A stretch of 64,000 nucleotides of DNA from Plantactinospora sp039889035 (GTDB taxonomy: Bacteria; Actinomycetota; Actinomycetes; Mycobacteriales; Micromonosporaceae). Positions 1-8,296 of this stretch are shown one piece after another. Both the position numbers and the translations under genes were made by a program. The notes beneath the pieces were generated by a model. It saw only the letters and a program-made list of their open reading frames with translations. It had not been told where the DNA came from and searched no databases. Numbering within the stretch: position 1 is the first letter of the stretch; every line of letters starts with the position of its first letter. The DNA lies in assembly GCA_039889035.1 (NCBI GenBank), contig JBDQQY010000005.1, positions 310,001 through 374,000 of the forward strand. The letters run 5' to 3'.

Positions 1-413
1 ACCGAGTGCGGGCCGAGCACCGGGAGGCTGGTCGCGACCTGGAGCAGCCAGGGGTGCCGGCGGTAGCGGTTCCAGTTCTCCCGGGCCAGCCGTTCCAGCC
101 GGCTCCGCCAGTCGCCCTGGTCGTCGTCCGGTCGGGCGGTCCGGGCGTGCACGGTGTCGAGCATCACGTCGATCAGCTCGGCCTTGCCCGGCACGTACGT
201 GTAGAGGGACATCGCGGTGACGCCGAGGTCGTCGGCGACCCGTCGCATGGAGAGGCCCGCCAGCCCCTCGCGGTCGGCGATCTCGATGGCCGCCCGGACT
301 ATCCGGTCCACTGTGAGCTTGGGTTTCGGACCCCGCCGGGGGCGATCGGGTACGCCCCAGAGCAGCTCCATGCTCCGCTTCGGGTCGCCACTGCCGCTGT
401 ACTCCGTCGTCAC
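1..413 (-). CDS. TetR/AcrR family transcriptional regulator (3' part missing)
   Basis: The gene runs off the left edge of the window, leaving about the first 137 codons. The likely start is GTG at 413, giving VTTEYSGSGDPKRSMELL. After a basic linker (RPRRGPKPKLT) comes a TetR helix-turn-helix at about residues 33-75, with the recognition part VTAMSLYTYVPGKAELIDVM. The visible start of the ligand domain contains WRSRLERLARENWNRYRRHP, which is typical of the TetR subgroup that often controls drug or hydrolase genes. It is divergent from the hydrolase at 558, and the 144-bp gap holds a palindrome (444-455). By analogy with such pairs it probably represses itself and that hydrolase. The effector cannot be inferred because the C-terminal pocket is outside the window. 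Confidence 0.85.
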   Translation of the reverse strand, partial: MTTEYSGSGDPKRSMELLWGVPDRPRRGPKPKLTVDRIVRAAIEIADREGLAGLSMRRVADDLGVTAMSLYTYVPGKAELIDVMLDTVHARTARPDDDQGDWRSRLERLARENWNRYRRHPWLLQVATSLPVLGPHS

Positions 414-440
414 CTCGCCATTTTCCCCGGCTTGAATTCC

Positions 441-458
441 TTACAGCGTACGCTGAAG
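441..458. promoter_or_regulatory. Putative TetR operator between divergent genes
   Basis: The sequence TTACAGCGTACGCTGAAG contains the perfect 12-bp palindrome CAGCGTACGCTG (444-455). It lies 28 bp upstream of the TetR start (413) and about 100 bp upstream of the hydrolase start (558). Its length, symmetry and place fit a TetR-family operator, and TACAGCGTACGCTGTA-like sites are known for this family. Binding by the neighbouring regulator is inferred. Confidence 0.55.
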
Positions 459-557
459 TCTGCCGGGTTGCCGCAGCCGGTCAGGGGTATCCGACGGCAG
501 GCCCGGAAGTGGCTGCCCCGCACGCCGGAAGAGAACATCGCGCCGGAAGAGGACATC

Positions 558-1400
558 ATGCCCCTCCTACCCGTCGAACCGACCCGACCCGACACCATCG
601 TGCTGATCCACGGCCTGTGGCTGACCTCCCGAAGTTGGGAGCACTGGGCCGACCGGTACCGGAATGCCGGGTTCGAGGTGCTGACGCCGGCCTGGCCCGG
701 CATGGACTCCGACGTCGAGGCGTTGCGCCGCGACTCCGGGTCGATCGCGGAGCTGACCTCGGGTCAGATCGTCGACCACTACGAACGGATCATCCGCGAC
801 CTGCCCACCCCGCCGATCATCATGGGGCACTCGTTCGGCGGCGCGTTCGCCCAGATGCTGCTGGACCGTGGATTGGGCGCGGCCGGAGTGGCGATCGACC
901 CGGCGGCGGTCAAGGGGGTGGTCCGGCTCCCGCTCTCCACCCTCAGGGCCAGCCTGCCGGTACTGCGCAACCCGGCGAACCGGCACCGGGCCGTACCGCT
1001 GAGCCTGGACGAGTTCCACTACGCCTTCACCAACACGATGTCCCGGGCCGAGGCGGAGCGGGTCTACCGGCGCTACCACGTACCGGCCGCCGGGCACGTG
1101 CTGTTCGAGGCGGCGCTGGCGAACCTGAACCCCCGGGCCGCGCTGCGGGTCGACTTCGGCAACGAGCGCCGGGCACCGCTGCTGCTGATCGCCGGCGGCG
1201 CCGACCACGTGGTGCCGCCGTCGGTGACGAAGGCGACCGCCGGGCGCTACCGGAAGTCGACCGCGGTCACCGGATACAAGGAGTTTCCCGGCCGGCCGCA
1301 CTACACGGTGGGCCAGCCCGGTTGGGAAGAGGTCGCGGACTACGCGCTCAACTGGGCCGTACAGGCGGTGAAGTCCGGGCAGCCGCAGCCCCGCCGGTAG
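558..1400 (+). CDS. Alpha/beta-fold hydrolase
   Basis: This 280-residue cytoplasmic protein has the alpha/beta-hydrolase fold. It shows the oxyanion strand VLIHGLW near residue 17, the nucleophile elbow GHSFGG near residue 92, a helical cap region (about 125-190), the acid strand LLIAGGADHVVPP, and a late histidine in FPGRPHYTVGQPGW. I chose ATG 558 because similarity to the family begins there; the upstream in-frame extension is antisense to the TetR gene and has no family features. It is divergent from the TetR gene and probably under its control. The substrate is unknown; such enzymes are esterases, lactonases or haloperoxidase-like proteins. Confidence 0.88.
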   Translation: MPLLPVEPTRPDTIVLIHGLWLTSRSWEHWADRYRNAGFEVLTPAWPGMDSDVEALRRDSGSIAELTSGQIVDHYERIIRDLPTPPIIMGHSFGGAFAQMLLDRGLGAAGVAIDPAAVKGVVRLPLSTLRASLPVLRNPANRHRAVPLSLDEFHYAFTNTMSRAEAERVYRRYHVPAAGHVLFEAALANLNPRAALRVDFGNERRAPLLLIAGGADHVVPPSVTKATAGRYRKSTAVTGYKEFPGRPHYTVGQPGWEEVADYALNWAVQAVKSGQPQPRR

Positions 1401-1451
1401 CGGGCGGCCGGTGCCGGCCGCGCTGCCCGCACCGGTACCGGACGGCGGGGT

Positions 1452-1739
1452 TCAGGCCGCGCCGCCAGCGGTCGCCGGTCCGCCGACGACCGGTGTCCAG
1501 GGCCGTACCGCGACCACGCTGACCCCGGGCGTCCGGTAGTAGGGGTCGACGTCGAGGGCCCGCCGTACCGCCGACTCGTCCGCGTCGAAGAGCAGCAGCG
1601 CGCCCGAGTCGTCCGCCCACGGTCCGGCCGCCACCAGAACGCCGTCGGCGTGCAGTCGGGCCAGGAGTTCCCGGTGGGCCGGCCGGGCGGCCAGCCGGGG
1701 GGCGGGGTCGCCGGTGAAGCGCAGTTCCACAACGATCAT
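1452..1739 (-). CDS. YciI-like domain protein
   Basis: This is a 95-residue single-domain protein of the YciI/ferredoxin-like alpha-beta fold. The start MIVVELRFTGDP, the middle ELLARLHADGVLVAAGPWADDSG and the end segment DPYYRTPGVSVVAVRPW match the family pattern, in which a D-P-Y/F motif and a histidine line a shallow pocket. The usual catalytic-type histidine before the first helix is here in RPAHRELL. The molecular role of the family is mostly unknown. It stands alone, convergent with the hydrolase, with the Crp-type regulator divergent on its other side. Confidence 0.85.
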   Translation of the reverse strand: MIVVELRFTGDPAPRLAARPAHRELLARLHADGVLVAAGPWADDSGALLLFDADESAVRRALDVDPYYRTPGVSVVAVRPWTPVVGGPATAGGAA

Positions 1740-1843
1740 GTGCAGACCCTACGACCGGCCGACGGGCCGCCGCAGTAACCGCTGATACAGCCGCTGCCCG
1801 GCGGGCCGGAGGGCTACCCTGGCCGGTCGGGAACAATGCAGGG

Positions 1844-2521
1844 ATGGAATCGACGGACCTGCGAAGGCTGGCCGCCGTGCCCGTCTTCGCCGGGCTCGGG
1901 CCGGTGGAGCTGGGTCGGCTGCTCGACCGCTCGGTGCTCCGGACCGCCCGCCCCGGCGCGGTGCTGGCGGTACGCGGGCAGCCCGCCGAGCACGTGATCG
2001 TGGTGGAGGCGGGCACCCTGATCGGGGTGCACGACACCGCCGACGGAAAGCGGCTCCGGCTCGGCGACTTCGCCGGCCCGTGCGCGGTCGACAAGAGCGC
2101 CGTGCTGGACGGCGGCGGACACACCGCCACCTGGCTGGCCGCCACCGTACTGCGCTACCGGCTGGTGCCGGCCGGCGAGTTGCTCCGGCTCATCGACGAC
2201 GTACCGGCGGTACGCCGGCACGTACTCGCACACCTGGCCCGGCGGCTGCGGGACCGGCAGGCGGAACTGGTGCGCACCTCGTACGCCGACACCGTGACCC
2301 GGGTGGCGGCCTGGCTGGTCGCGGCGGCCGGCCGGACCGGACGCCGGGTACCGCTGCCCGGTGCGCAGCAGGGCCTGGCCGAGTCGATCGGCATCACCCG
2401 GGTGTCGGTCAACCGGGCGCTGCGGGCCCTCGCCGACGCCGGACTGGTCCGGGTCGAGCCGGGCGCGGTGGTGGTGCTGGCACCCGAACTCCTGGCGGCC
2501 CGCGCCGCCGCGACGAACTGA
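1844..2521 (+). CDS. Crp/Fnr-type transcriptional regulator
   Basis: The protein has 225 residues, the usual length for this family. Residues about 8-120 form a cyclic-nucleotide-binding-like beta roll (FAGLGPVELGRLLDRSVLR onward). A long dimer helix follows (HVLAHLARRLRDRQAELV), then a winged helix whose recognition helix is LAESIGITRVSVNRALRAL at about 178-196. The canonical cAMP phosphate cassette (RxGERS-like) is not visible, and the equivalent stretch reads GPCAVDKSAVL, so cAMP binding is doubtful. A -10-like TACCCT lies about 25 bp before the start. The last three codons (Ala-Thr-Asn) and the stop lie inside the first copy of a 34-bp tandem repeat. Confidence 0.85.
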   Translation: MESTDLRRLAAVPVFAGLGPVELGRLLDRSVLRTARPGAVLAVRGQPAEHVIVVEAGTLIGVHDTADGKRLRLGDFAGPCAVDKSAVLDGGGHTATWLAATVLRYRLVPAGELLRLIDDVPAVRRHVLAHLARRLRDRQAELVRTSYADTVTRVAAWLVAAAGRTGRRVPLPGAQQGLAESIGITRVSVNRALRALADAGLVRVEPGAVVVLAPELLAARAAATN

Positions 2522-2605
2522 CGGGCGGAAGGGCGACGCCGCCGCGACGAACTGACGGGCGGAGGCGCGACGCCGCCGCGACGAACTGACGGGCACAGGC
2601 CCGAC
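2504..2605. repeat. 34-bp tandem repeat, three copies
   Basis: Three head-to-tail copies of a 34-bp unit (2504-2537, 2538-2571, 2572-2605) begin with GCCGCCGCGACGAACTGACG. A partial fourth follows. Each copy contains the last codons and TGA stop of the Crp-type gene, so the gene's 3' end has been triplicated. The copies differ at only a few positions in the last third of the unit. Confidence 0.95.
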
Positions 2606-2651
2606 GCCGCCGTCGACGTGGGTGACGATGCCGTTCGGGCGCGTCGCGCCG

Positions 2652-3596
2652 CTATCCGGCGGAGCCGATCGCCACGGCGAGCTTGCCGACGGTACCGCTG
2701 TTGTTGAAGTCGGCGAACGCCTGCGGGACCTCGTCCAACAGGTAGGTGCGGGCGATCGACGGGCGCAGCCGGTCGGCGGCGGCCTCGGTGGCGATGTGGT
2801 CGAGCACGAGCCGGTCCGGGATCGCGTCGACCGGCGTGACGTTCAGCGCCCGGTCGGCGAGCTGTTCCGGGTCCACCCCGAGGGTGGAGGAGAACCGGCC
2901 GCCGGGGGTGATCAGGTCGGCGATCAGCTCCGGGTCGCCGGCCAGGTGCACCGCGCTGTCCACCCCGTCCGGGGCGAGCTGCCGGACCTGTGCGGCCAAG
3001 TCGGCCCGGTGGTCCACGGTGTGCGCGGCGCCGAGTTCGTGCAGCAGGTCGGCGGCGGGTCCGGCCTCGGCGGTGGCGATCACCGTCGCGCCCCGCGCGG
3101 CGGCGAGCTGGACGGCGTAGTGGCCGACCCCGCCGGTGGCTCCCGAGATCAGCAGCGTCTCGCCGTGCACCGGGGCGACCGCGTCCACGCTGGCCAGCGC
3201 GGCGATCCCGGCCAGGCCGAGTACGCCGGCGGCCCGGTAGTCGAGCCCGGCCGGCAGCGGTGCGAGGCCGATCTCCTCCGGCACGACCACGTACTCGCCG
3301 AACGAGCCGTCGCCGAGCCCGGGCTTGGCCACCACCCCGAAGACCTTCTCGCCGGGCATGAAGCCGCTGACGCCCCGCCCGACCTCGGTCACGATGCCGG
3401 CGAAGTCCCGGCCGAGCACCACCGGGAACTGGTGCTCGATCTCGCCGGCCAGAAAGCCGTTCGCCAGTTTGGCGTCGAAGCCGTTCAGGGAGGAGGCCTG
3501 TACCTCGATCTTCACCTCGCCGTCACCGGGCGTCGGCTCCGGCATCTCCCGGACCTCCGGCATCGCCCCAAACGACTCAGACATGACGGCACGCAT
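2652..3596 (-). CDS. Zinc-independent quinone oxidoreductase (MDR superfamily)
   Basis: This 314-residue protein is a medium-chain dehydrogenase/reductase of the quinone-reductase type. The N-terminal GroES-like part carries PVVLGRDFAGIVTEVGRGV (about 58-76) without zinc-binding cysteines. The Rossmann part has TLLISGATGGVGHYAVQLA (about 146-164), the NADPH-binding AxxGxxG-type motif. The start at 3596 is supported by GGGAGG eight bases upstream. The likely activity is NADPH-dependent reduction of quinones or enones. It is monocistronic, with the methyltransferase gene downstream on the same strand after 109 bp. The 3' end faces the tandem repeat. Confidence 0.9.
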   Translation of the reverse strand: MRAVMSESFGAMPEVREMPEPTPGDGEVKIEVQASSLNGFDAKLANGFLAGEIEHQFPVVLGRDFAGIVTEVGRGVSGFMPGEKVFGVVAKPGLGDGSFGEYVVVPEEIGLAPLPAGLDYRAAGVLGLAGIAALASVDAVAPVHGETLLISGATGGVGHYAVQLAAARGATVIATAEAGPAADLLHELGAAHTVDHRADLAAQVRQLAPDGVDSAVHLAGDPELIADLITPGGRFSSTLGVDPEQLADRALNVTPVDAIPDRLVLDHIATEAAADRLRPSIARTYLLDEVPQAFADFNNSGTVGKLAVAIGSAG

Positions 3597-3705
3597 CTAC
3601 CGGCCCTCCCCGACGCTCGCCCGATCCGACACCCGTGCTTTCCCGCCGGGCTCCGCTACATGCCTTCCAGCTCGGCGGATACCCCTGTTTCCGGTCTGGT
3701 CCGGC

Positions 3706-4428
3706 TCAGTCGAAGAACCGGGCCAGGTGGCTGGGCTCCGGGCCGGGGTCGTCCGGGCCCAGCGGGGTGAGGTCGGCGAAGATCGACGCGCCGTCGCAAC
3801 CGGCGTGCAGCGGGTACCACCGGGGCGCGCCGGGATGGCGCTGACAGATGTGCTTGATCGTCTGCACGTCGAGCAGGCGTACGTGGGTCGGGTCGGCGAC
3901 CGCGTTGACATGCCCCCACCAGGGGCTCATCACGTGCAGTACGCCGCCGGGCCGGAGTACCCGGTGGCACTCGTCGACCAGGGTCAGGAAGTCGATCAGG
4001 TGCTCCAGGATGTGCACCGTGAAGATCACGTCGACCGAGTCGCCGGCCAGCGGCAGCGGGCCGGAGAGGTCGGCCTGGGCGTCCACCCCCGGCGCCACCC
4101 GCAGGTCGAGGCCGAGGTTGCCGGGGTACTGCTTGGCGGCGCCGCAGCCGAGATCCATCACCACCGGGTCGCGCCCACCCACCCGTACCCGGGACCAGAC
4201 GCCCAGTACGCCGTCGAGCCGGCCGACGAGTCGCCGGACCAGCGCCAGCTCGTCCCGGTCGGTCACCTCGCCGGTCAGGTGCGCCACGCCCCGGTCGAAC
4301 CGTACCTCCACCGCCGTGCCGCGCAGCCGGTCGTCGTGCTTGACGAGGTCGGCGTACGCCATGCCGAGGAACTCGTCGATCGCCCGCAACCGTTCGCCGG
4401 AGGGCGCCCTCTGCAGTTGCGCGACCAT
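3706..4428 (-). CDS. BON-domain SAM-dependent methyltransferase
   Basis: The 240-residue protein joins two parts. Residues about 15-85 resemble a BON domain (AVEVRFDRGVAHLTGEVTDR followed by a hydrophobic helix and VLGVWSRVRVGG). Residues about 90-230 are a class I methyltransferase with motif I VMDLGCGAA, an acidic end of strand 2 (LGLDLRVAPG), and FTVHILEHLIDFLTLVDECHR typical of Methyltransf_11. ATG 4428 is preceded by GGGAGG. The substrate is unknown. BON domains usually bind phospholipid, so a membrane-linked substrate is possible, but this is inference. The gene precedes nothing obviously related. Confidence 0.75.
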   Translation of the reverse strand: MVAQLQRAPSGERLRAIDEFLGMAYADLVKHDDRLRGTAVEVRFDRGVAHLTGEVTDRDELALVRRLVGRLDGVLGVWSRVRVGGRDPVVMDLGCGAAKQYPGNLGLDLRVAPGVDAQADLSGPLPLAGDSVDVIFTVHILEHLIDFLTLVDECHRVLRPGGVLHVMSPWWGHVNAVADPTHVRLLDVQTIKHICQRHPGAPRWYPLHAGCDGASIFADLTPLGPDDPGPEPSHLARFFD

Positions 4429-4514
4429 CACCACCTCCCGGGCGGGGCTACCCGGAATCGGCCGGTCTACGCCTGGCCCGGGCCTGCCTCCGGTGATCGG
4501 TGGGGCCGAGGGGG

Positions 4515-4829
4515 TCAGCCGGTGGCGGCGCGGCGGCCGGCCCGCAGGTTGCGCAGCCTCGGCCGGGACGCGACCGGGCGGAGTACCCGTTTCAGGTGGT
4601 AGCGGTGCAGTTCGGCGCTGCCCTGCTGGCTGCCGTCCTCGGTCACCGAGACCAGTTCCCAACCCTGGGCCCCGGCCCGGTTGAGGTGGGCGAGTGCGGT
4701 GTCCCCGTACGGGGACACGTCGAGCACGGCACCGTCCGGGCCGTACCAGGTGTAGGCGAGCTCCCAGCCGGTGTCGTCCAACCGGGGCTGGCGCCGGCGC
4801 ACCAACAGGGCGTACTCCCATCTGAGCAT
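4515..4829 (-). CDS. Small protein resembling DUF4177
   Basis: This 104-residue protein contains WEYALLVRRRQP and, further on, LNRAGAQGWELVSVTED, the pattern of the DUF4177 family (short proteins of unknown function with a GWELVSV core). The C-terminus is basic (LKRVLRPVASRPRLRNLRAGRR). The start is ambiguous: ATG 4829 begins the conserved part, while a GTG at 4889 immediately follows the TGA of the upstream ABC-F gene and would allow termination-reinitiation. Either way the two genes are likely co-transcribed. No function is assigned. Confidence 0.7.
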   Translation of the reverse strand: MLRWEYALLVRRRQPRLDDTGWELAYTWYGPDGAVLDVSPYGDTALAHLNRAGAQGWELVSVTEDGSQQGSAELHRYHLKRVLRPVASRPRLRNLRAGRRAATG

Positions 4830-4889
4830 GGGGTAGTTCTTGCCCAGCCGGGCGCCGGAAGAAACAGCCGTCGATGCCGGCGGGGGCAC

Positions 4890-6527
4890 TCAGGACTCGG
4901 TGACCCGGCCGGCGTCGACCCGGACGTGCCGGGTGGCCCGGAGCGTCTCCAGCATCCGGCGGTCGTGGGTGACCAGCAGCAGCGTTCCCGGGTACGACTC
5001 CAGTGCCGATTCGAGCTGCTCGATCGCCGGCAGGTCGAGGTGGTTGGTCGGCTCGTCCAGGACCAGCAGGTTCACGCCCCGGGCCTGGAGCAGGGCCAGT
5101 GCCGCCCGGGTCCGCTCACCCGGCGAGAGGGTGTCGGCGGGCCGCAGTACGTGCGCCGCGCGCAGCCCGAACTTGGCCAGCAGGGTCCGCACGTCGGCCG
5201 GGGCCAGGTCCGGTACGGCGGCGCCGAAGGCGTCCAGCAGGGGCTGCCCGCCGACGAAGAGCCCGCGGGCCTGGTCGACCTCGCCGACCACCACGCCGGG
5301 ACCGAGCGAGGCACGCCCGGTGCCCAGCGGCAGCCGTCCCAGCAGCGCCGCCAGCAGAGTCGACTTCCCCGAGCCGTTGGCCCCGGTGATCACCATCCGG
5401 TCGGCCCAGTCCACCTGGAGGTCGACCGGGCCGAGGGTGAAGTCGCCGCGCCGGACGACCGCGCCGCGCAGCGCCGCCACCACCGCACCGGCCCGGGGCG
5501 CGGCGGCGATCTCCATCTTGAGTTGCCACTCCTTGCGCGGCTCCTCGACCACGTCCAGCCGCTCGATCAGCCGTTCGGTCTGCCGGGCCTTGGCCGCCTG
5601 CTTCTCGGTCGCCTCGGTGCGGAACTTCCGGCCGATCTTGTCGTTGTCGGTCGCCTTCCGCCGGGCGTTCTTGACACCCTTCTCCATCCAGGCCCGCTGG
5701 GACCGGGCCCGTGCTTCCAGCGCGGCGCGGGTGTCGGCGTACTCCTCGTAGTCGGCCCGGGCGTGCCGGCGGGCCACCTCGCGCTCCTCCAGGTAGGCCG
5801 CGTAGCCGCCGCCGTAGTGCCGCACCTGCTGCTGGTGCAGGTCGAGTTCGAGGACCCGGGTCACCGTCCGGGTCAGGAACTCGCGGTCGTGGCTGACCAG
5901 CACCGTTCCGGCGCGCAGTCCGGTGACGAACTCCTCCAGCCGGTCCAGCCCGGCCAGGTCGAGATCGTTGGTCGGCTCGTCCAGCAGGAAGATGTCGTAG
6001 CGGCTGAGCAGTAGCGACGCCAGCCCGGCCCGGGCCGCCTGGCCGCCGGAGAGCGCCGTCATCGGCTGCTCCAGGTCGACCGCCAGCCCGAGTTCGGCGG
6101 CGATCTGCTCGGCCCGCTCGTCCAGGTCGGCGCCGCCGAGGGCGAGCCAGCGCTCCAGCGCGGTCGCGTACCGGTCGTCGGCGCCCGCGACGCCGTCGGT
6201 CAGCGCCTCGGTCGCCGCGTCGAGTTCGGCCTGCGCGGCGGTCACCCCGGTGCGCCGGCCGAGGAACGCCCGGACCGTCTCGCCGGGCCGCCGCTCGGGC
6301 TCCTGCGGCAGGTGGCCGACGGTCGCCGACGGCGGGTTCAGGGCCAGGGTGCCGTGTTCGAGCGGTTGCAGTCCGGCCAGGGTACGCAGCAGCGTGGACT
6401 TGCCCGCGCCGTTGGCCCCGACCACTCCGACCACGTCACCGGGGGCGACGACGAGTTCGAGGTCGGCGAAGAGGACCCGGTCGCCGTGCCCGGCGGCGAG
6501 GTCCTTGGCGATCAGTGTGGCGCTCAT
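4890..6527 (-). CDS. ABC-F family ATP-binding protein
   Basis: This 545-residue soluble protein has two ABC domains and no membrane segments, which is the ABC-F plan. The first domain has GANGAGKST (about 37-45), LSGGQAARAGL and LLDEPTNDLD. The second has GANGSGKST, LSPGERTRAAL and LVLDEPTNHLD. The charged linker between them (ARADYEEYADTRAALEARAR, then a Lys/Arg-rich stretch) corresponds to the P-site tRNA interaction motif. ABC-F proteins act on ribosomes, either as translation factors or as antibiotic-protection proteins. Which applies cannot be decided from the sequence. It starts an apparent two-gene unit with the DUF4177-like gene. Confidence 0.92.
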   Translation of the reverse strand: MSATLIAKDLAAGHGDRVLFADLELVVAPGDVVGVVGANGAGKSTLLRTLAGLQPLEHGTLALNPPSATVGHLPQEPERRPGETVRAFLGRRTGVTAAQAELDAATEALTDGVAGADDRYATALERWLALGGADLDERAEQIAAELGLAVDLEQPMTALSGGQAARAGLASLLLSRYDIFLLDEPTNDLDLAGLDRLEEFVTGLRAGTVLVSHDREFLTRTVTRVLELDLHQQQVRHYGGGYAAYLEEREVARRHARADYEEYADTRAALEARARSQRAWMEKGVKNARRKATDNDKIGRKFRTEATEKQAAKARQTERLIERLDVVEEPRKEWQLKMEIAAAPRAGAVVAALRGAVVRRGDFTLGPVDLQVDWADRMVITGANGSGKSTLLAALLGRLPLGTGRASLGPGVVVGEVDQARGLFVGGQPLLDAFGAAVPDLAPADVRTLLAKFGLRAAHVLRPADTLSPGERTRAALALLQARGVNLLVLDEPTNHLDLPAIEQLESALESYPGTLLLVTHDRRMLETLRATRHVRVDAGRVTES

Positions 6528-6594
6528 GAGGCTTCAGATGCTATCCGCCCGTCCGGGTGCGGCCGGGCGGTGGAGGAGCAGACTGATCCCTGTG

Positions 6595-7350
6595 ATGACC
6601 ACGTTGGCGATCGACTGCGGCGGCGGTGGGATCAAGGCGTCCGTACTCGACGACGCCGGCACGATGCGTACCCGGCCGCTGCGGGTGCCGACCCCGTACC
6701 CGTTGCCGACCGCGCTCTTCGTCAAGACGCTGCTCGCGCTCGCCGGCCGGCTGCCGGCGGCCGACCGGGTCACCGTGGGGATGCCCGGGATGCTCCGGCA
6801 CGGCGTCGTGGTGGCCACCCCGCACTACGTCACCCGGGCCGGGCCGCGCACCAGGCCGGACCCGGACCTGGTCGCCGAGTGGTCGGGCTTCGACGTGCGC
6901 AGCGCGCTCACCGACGCGTTCGGGCTGCCGACGCTGGTACTCAACGACGCCGAGGTGCACGGCGCCGGGGTGGTCGCCGGGACCGGCCTGGAGCTGGTGC
7001 TGACCCTCGGCACCGGGCTGGGCTGCGCGCTCTTCGACGGTGGGCTGCTCGCCCCGCACCTGGAGCTGTCCCAGGCGCCGGTGCGCTGGGGGATGAGCTA
7101 CGACACCTACATCGGCGAGCACGAGCGGCGCCGGCTCGGCGACGCGTTCTGGTCGCGCCGGGTCCGGGGCGTGGTGGACGGGCTGCGCCCGGTCTTCCTC
7201 TGGGACCGGCTCTATCTGGGCGGCGGCAACTCGCGGCTGGTCCGCCCGGAGCAGCTCGCCCGGATGGGCGACGACGTGGTGGTGGTGCCGAACAGCGCCG
7301 GCATCCTCGGCGGGGTACGCGCCTGGGAGCTGGGCACCCGCCGGGGCTGA
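6595..7350 (+). CDS. ROK-family sugar kinase / polyphosphate-glucokinase-like protein
   Basis: The 251-residue product begins TLAIDCGGGGIKASVLDD, the phosphate-1 loop of the ASKHA/ROK fold. It continues with LVLNDAEVHGAGVV (the N-D sugar-binding and catalytic Asp) and VLTLGTGLGCALFDGG (phosphate-2). The CxCGxxGC zinc site typical of many ROK kinases is missing; the corresponding segment reads LELSQAPVRWGMSYDTYIG, as in polyphosphate-glucokinase-like members. A likely role is phosphorylation of glucose or a related sugar with ATP or polyphosphate. ATG 6595 starts the fold exactly. It is divergent from the ABC-F gene across 67 bp. Confidence 0.83.
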   Translation: MTTLAIDCGGGGIKASVLDDAGTMRTRPLRVPTPYPLPTALFVKTLLALAGRLPAADRVTVGMPGMLRHGVVVATPHYVTRAGPRTRPDPDLVAEWSGFDVRSALTDAFGLPTLVLNDAEVHGAGVVAGTGLELVLTLGTGLGCALFDGGLLAPHLELSQAPVRWGMSYDTYIGEHERRRLGDAFWSRRVRGVVDGLRPVFLWDRLYLGGGNSRLVRPEQLARMGDDVVVVPNSAGILGGVRAWELGTRRG

Positions 7351-7566
7351 CCGCACGTTCGCGCGCCCGCTTCCAGCCGCTACGGACCTGGACACCAGAG
7401 GCGTTATCCGACAGAGGTGCGGAACTGGCGTCCAGGTCGGCGGCGGCGGACCTCCGCGCCAGGGTCGCAACTGCCGTGACGATCTCGTCGATCGGAACAG
7501 TCGCGGTACTGGCGGTGTTGTGCCAGCGTCGGGGGGAAGTAGTCGAGACACGAGGAGGTGGGTCTA

Positions 7567-7935
7567 GTGGATCTTCTGGCCGAGTACCGGCGGGCGACCA
7601 TGTACTTCGAGACCGGGGACCCGTCCGGAGCTGCCCGGTTGCTGGAGCCCATCGTTGAGGCCGAGCCCGACAACGCTTCCGTGCGGCAGTTGCTCGCCCG
7701 CGCGTACTTCCAGTCGGCGCAGCTCGCCCGGGCCGAGGAGCAGTTGCGCACGCTGGTGCACCGCGACCCGAGCGACCACTACGCGCACCACGTGCTGGGC
7801 CGCACCCTGGAACGGGTCGGCCGCCCGGAGGAGGCCCTCCGGCACCTCCGGATCGCCGCCGCGATGTACGCGGAGAACGACGACTACCGGATCGCCCTGG
7901 AGCGCGTCGAGACCCGGGTCGGCGGTCGACGGTGA
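7567..7935 (+). CDS. Tetratricopeptide-repeat protein
   Basis: This is a 122-residue, all-helical protein with about three TPR units. The clearest are YRRATMYFETGDPSGAARLL, RQLLARAYFQSAQLARAEEQ and AHHVLGRTLERVGRPEEALR. TPR proteins act as scaffolds. GTG 7567 is preferred over GTG 7558 because GAGGAGG (7552-7558) is correctly spaced for it and overlaps the other. The 216-bp upstream region contains an inverted repeat (7385-7393 with 7430-7438). An Smr-domain gene follows after 64 bp on the same strand and may be co-transcribed. Confidence 0.85.
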   Translation: MDLLAEYRRATMYFETGDPSGAARLLEPIVEAEPDNASVRQLLARAYFQSAQLARAEEQLRTLVHRDPSDHYAHHVLGRTLERVGRPEEALRHLRIAAAMYAENDDYRIALERVETRVGGRR

Positions 7936-7999
7936 CCGCCGACCGGCCGCTCCGCCTACGATCGGGTGCCATGGACGCTGCCCGACCGGTGACCCGCCG

Positions 8000-8254
8000 A
8001 TGAAGCTCAAGCTCGACCTGCACGACATCTTCAACCGTGGCCAGGACATCGACCGGGCGCTGCGCGGGATCATGGACGAGGCGGTGGCCAAGAAGGCCAC
8101 CATGGTCGAGATCATCCCGGGCAAGGGGTCCGGGCAGCTCAAGAAGCGGGTACTGCGCTTCCTCGACCAGAAGGAGATCAAGCAGCTCTACCACCGGGTC
8201 GAGAAGGACTCCAAGAACTTCGGCCGGCTCTTCGTACATTTCAGGTGGAAGTAA
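8000..8254 (+). CDS. Small Smr-domain protein
   Basis: The 84-residue protein is a stand-alone Smr (small MutS-related) domain. It has the LDLHD motif near the start (family LDxH) and MVEIIPGKGSGQLKKRV, which corresponds to the HGxGxGxLK loop of the family with Pro replacing His. Smr domains bind or nick nucleic acids. The changed loop histidine makes nuclease activity uncertain. ATG 8000 lies 64 bp after the TPR gene stop. Confidence 0.82.
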   Translation: MKLKLDLHDIFNRGQDIDRALRGIMDEAVAKKATMVEIIPGKGSGQLKKRVLRFLDQKEIKQLYHRVEKDSKNFGRLFVHFRWK

Positions 8255-8296
8255 CGGCGGCATGCAGGTTCTTCGGTTGGAGAGCACACCCGATGC

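Noticed and set aside
6..557. A 464-residue open frame fused in front of the alpha/beta hydrolase
   Set aside because: Its first 184 codons are antisense to the TetR gene and have no family features; the hydrolase fold starts at ATG 558.
1404..1421. GCGGCCGG-TG-CCGGCCGC palindrome as a terminator
   Set aside because: The two-base spacer cannot form a stable loop without opening the stem, and GGCCGG-type palindromes are frequent in this genome.
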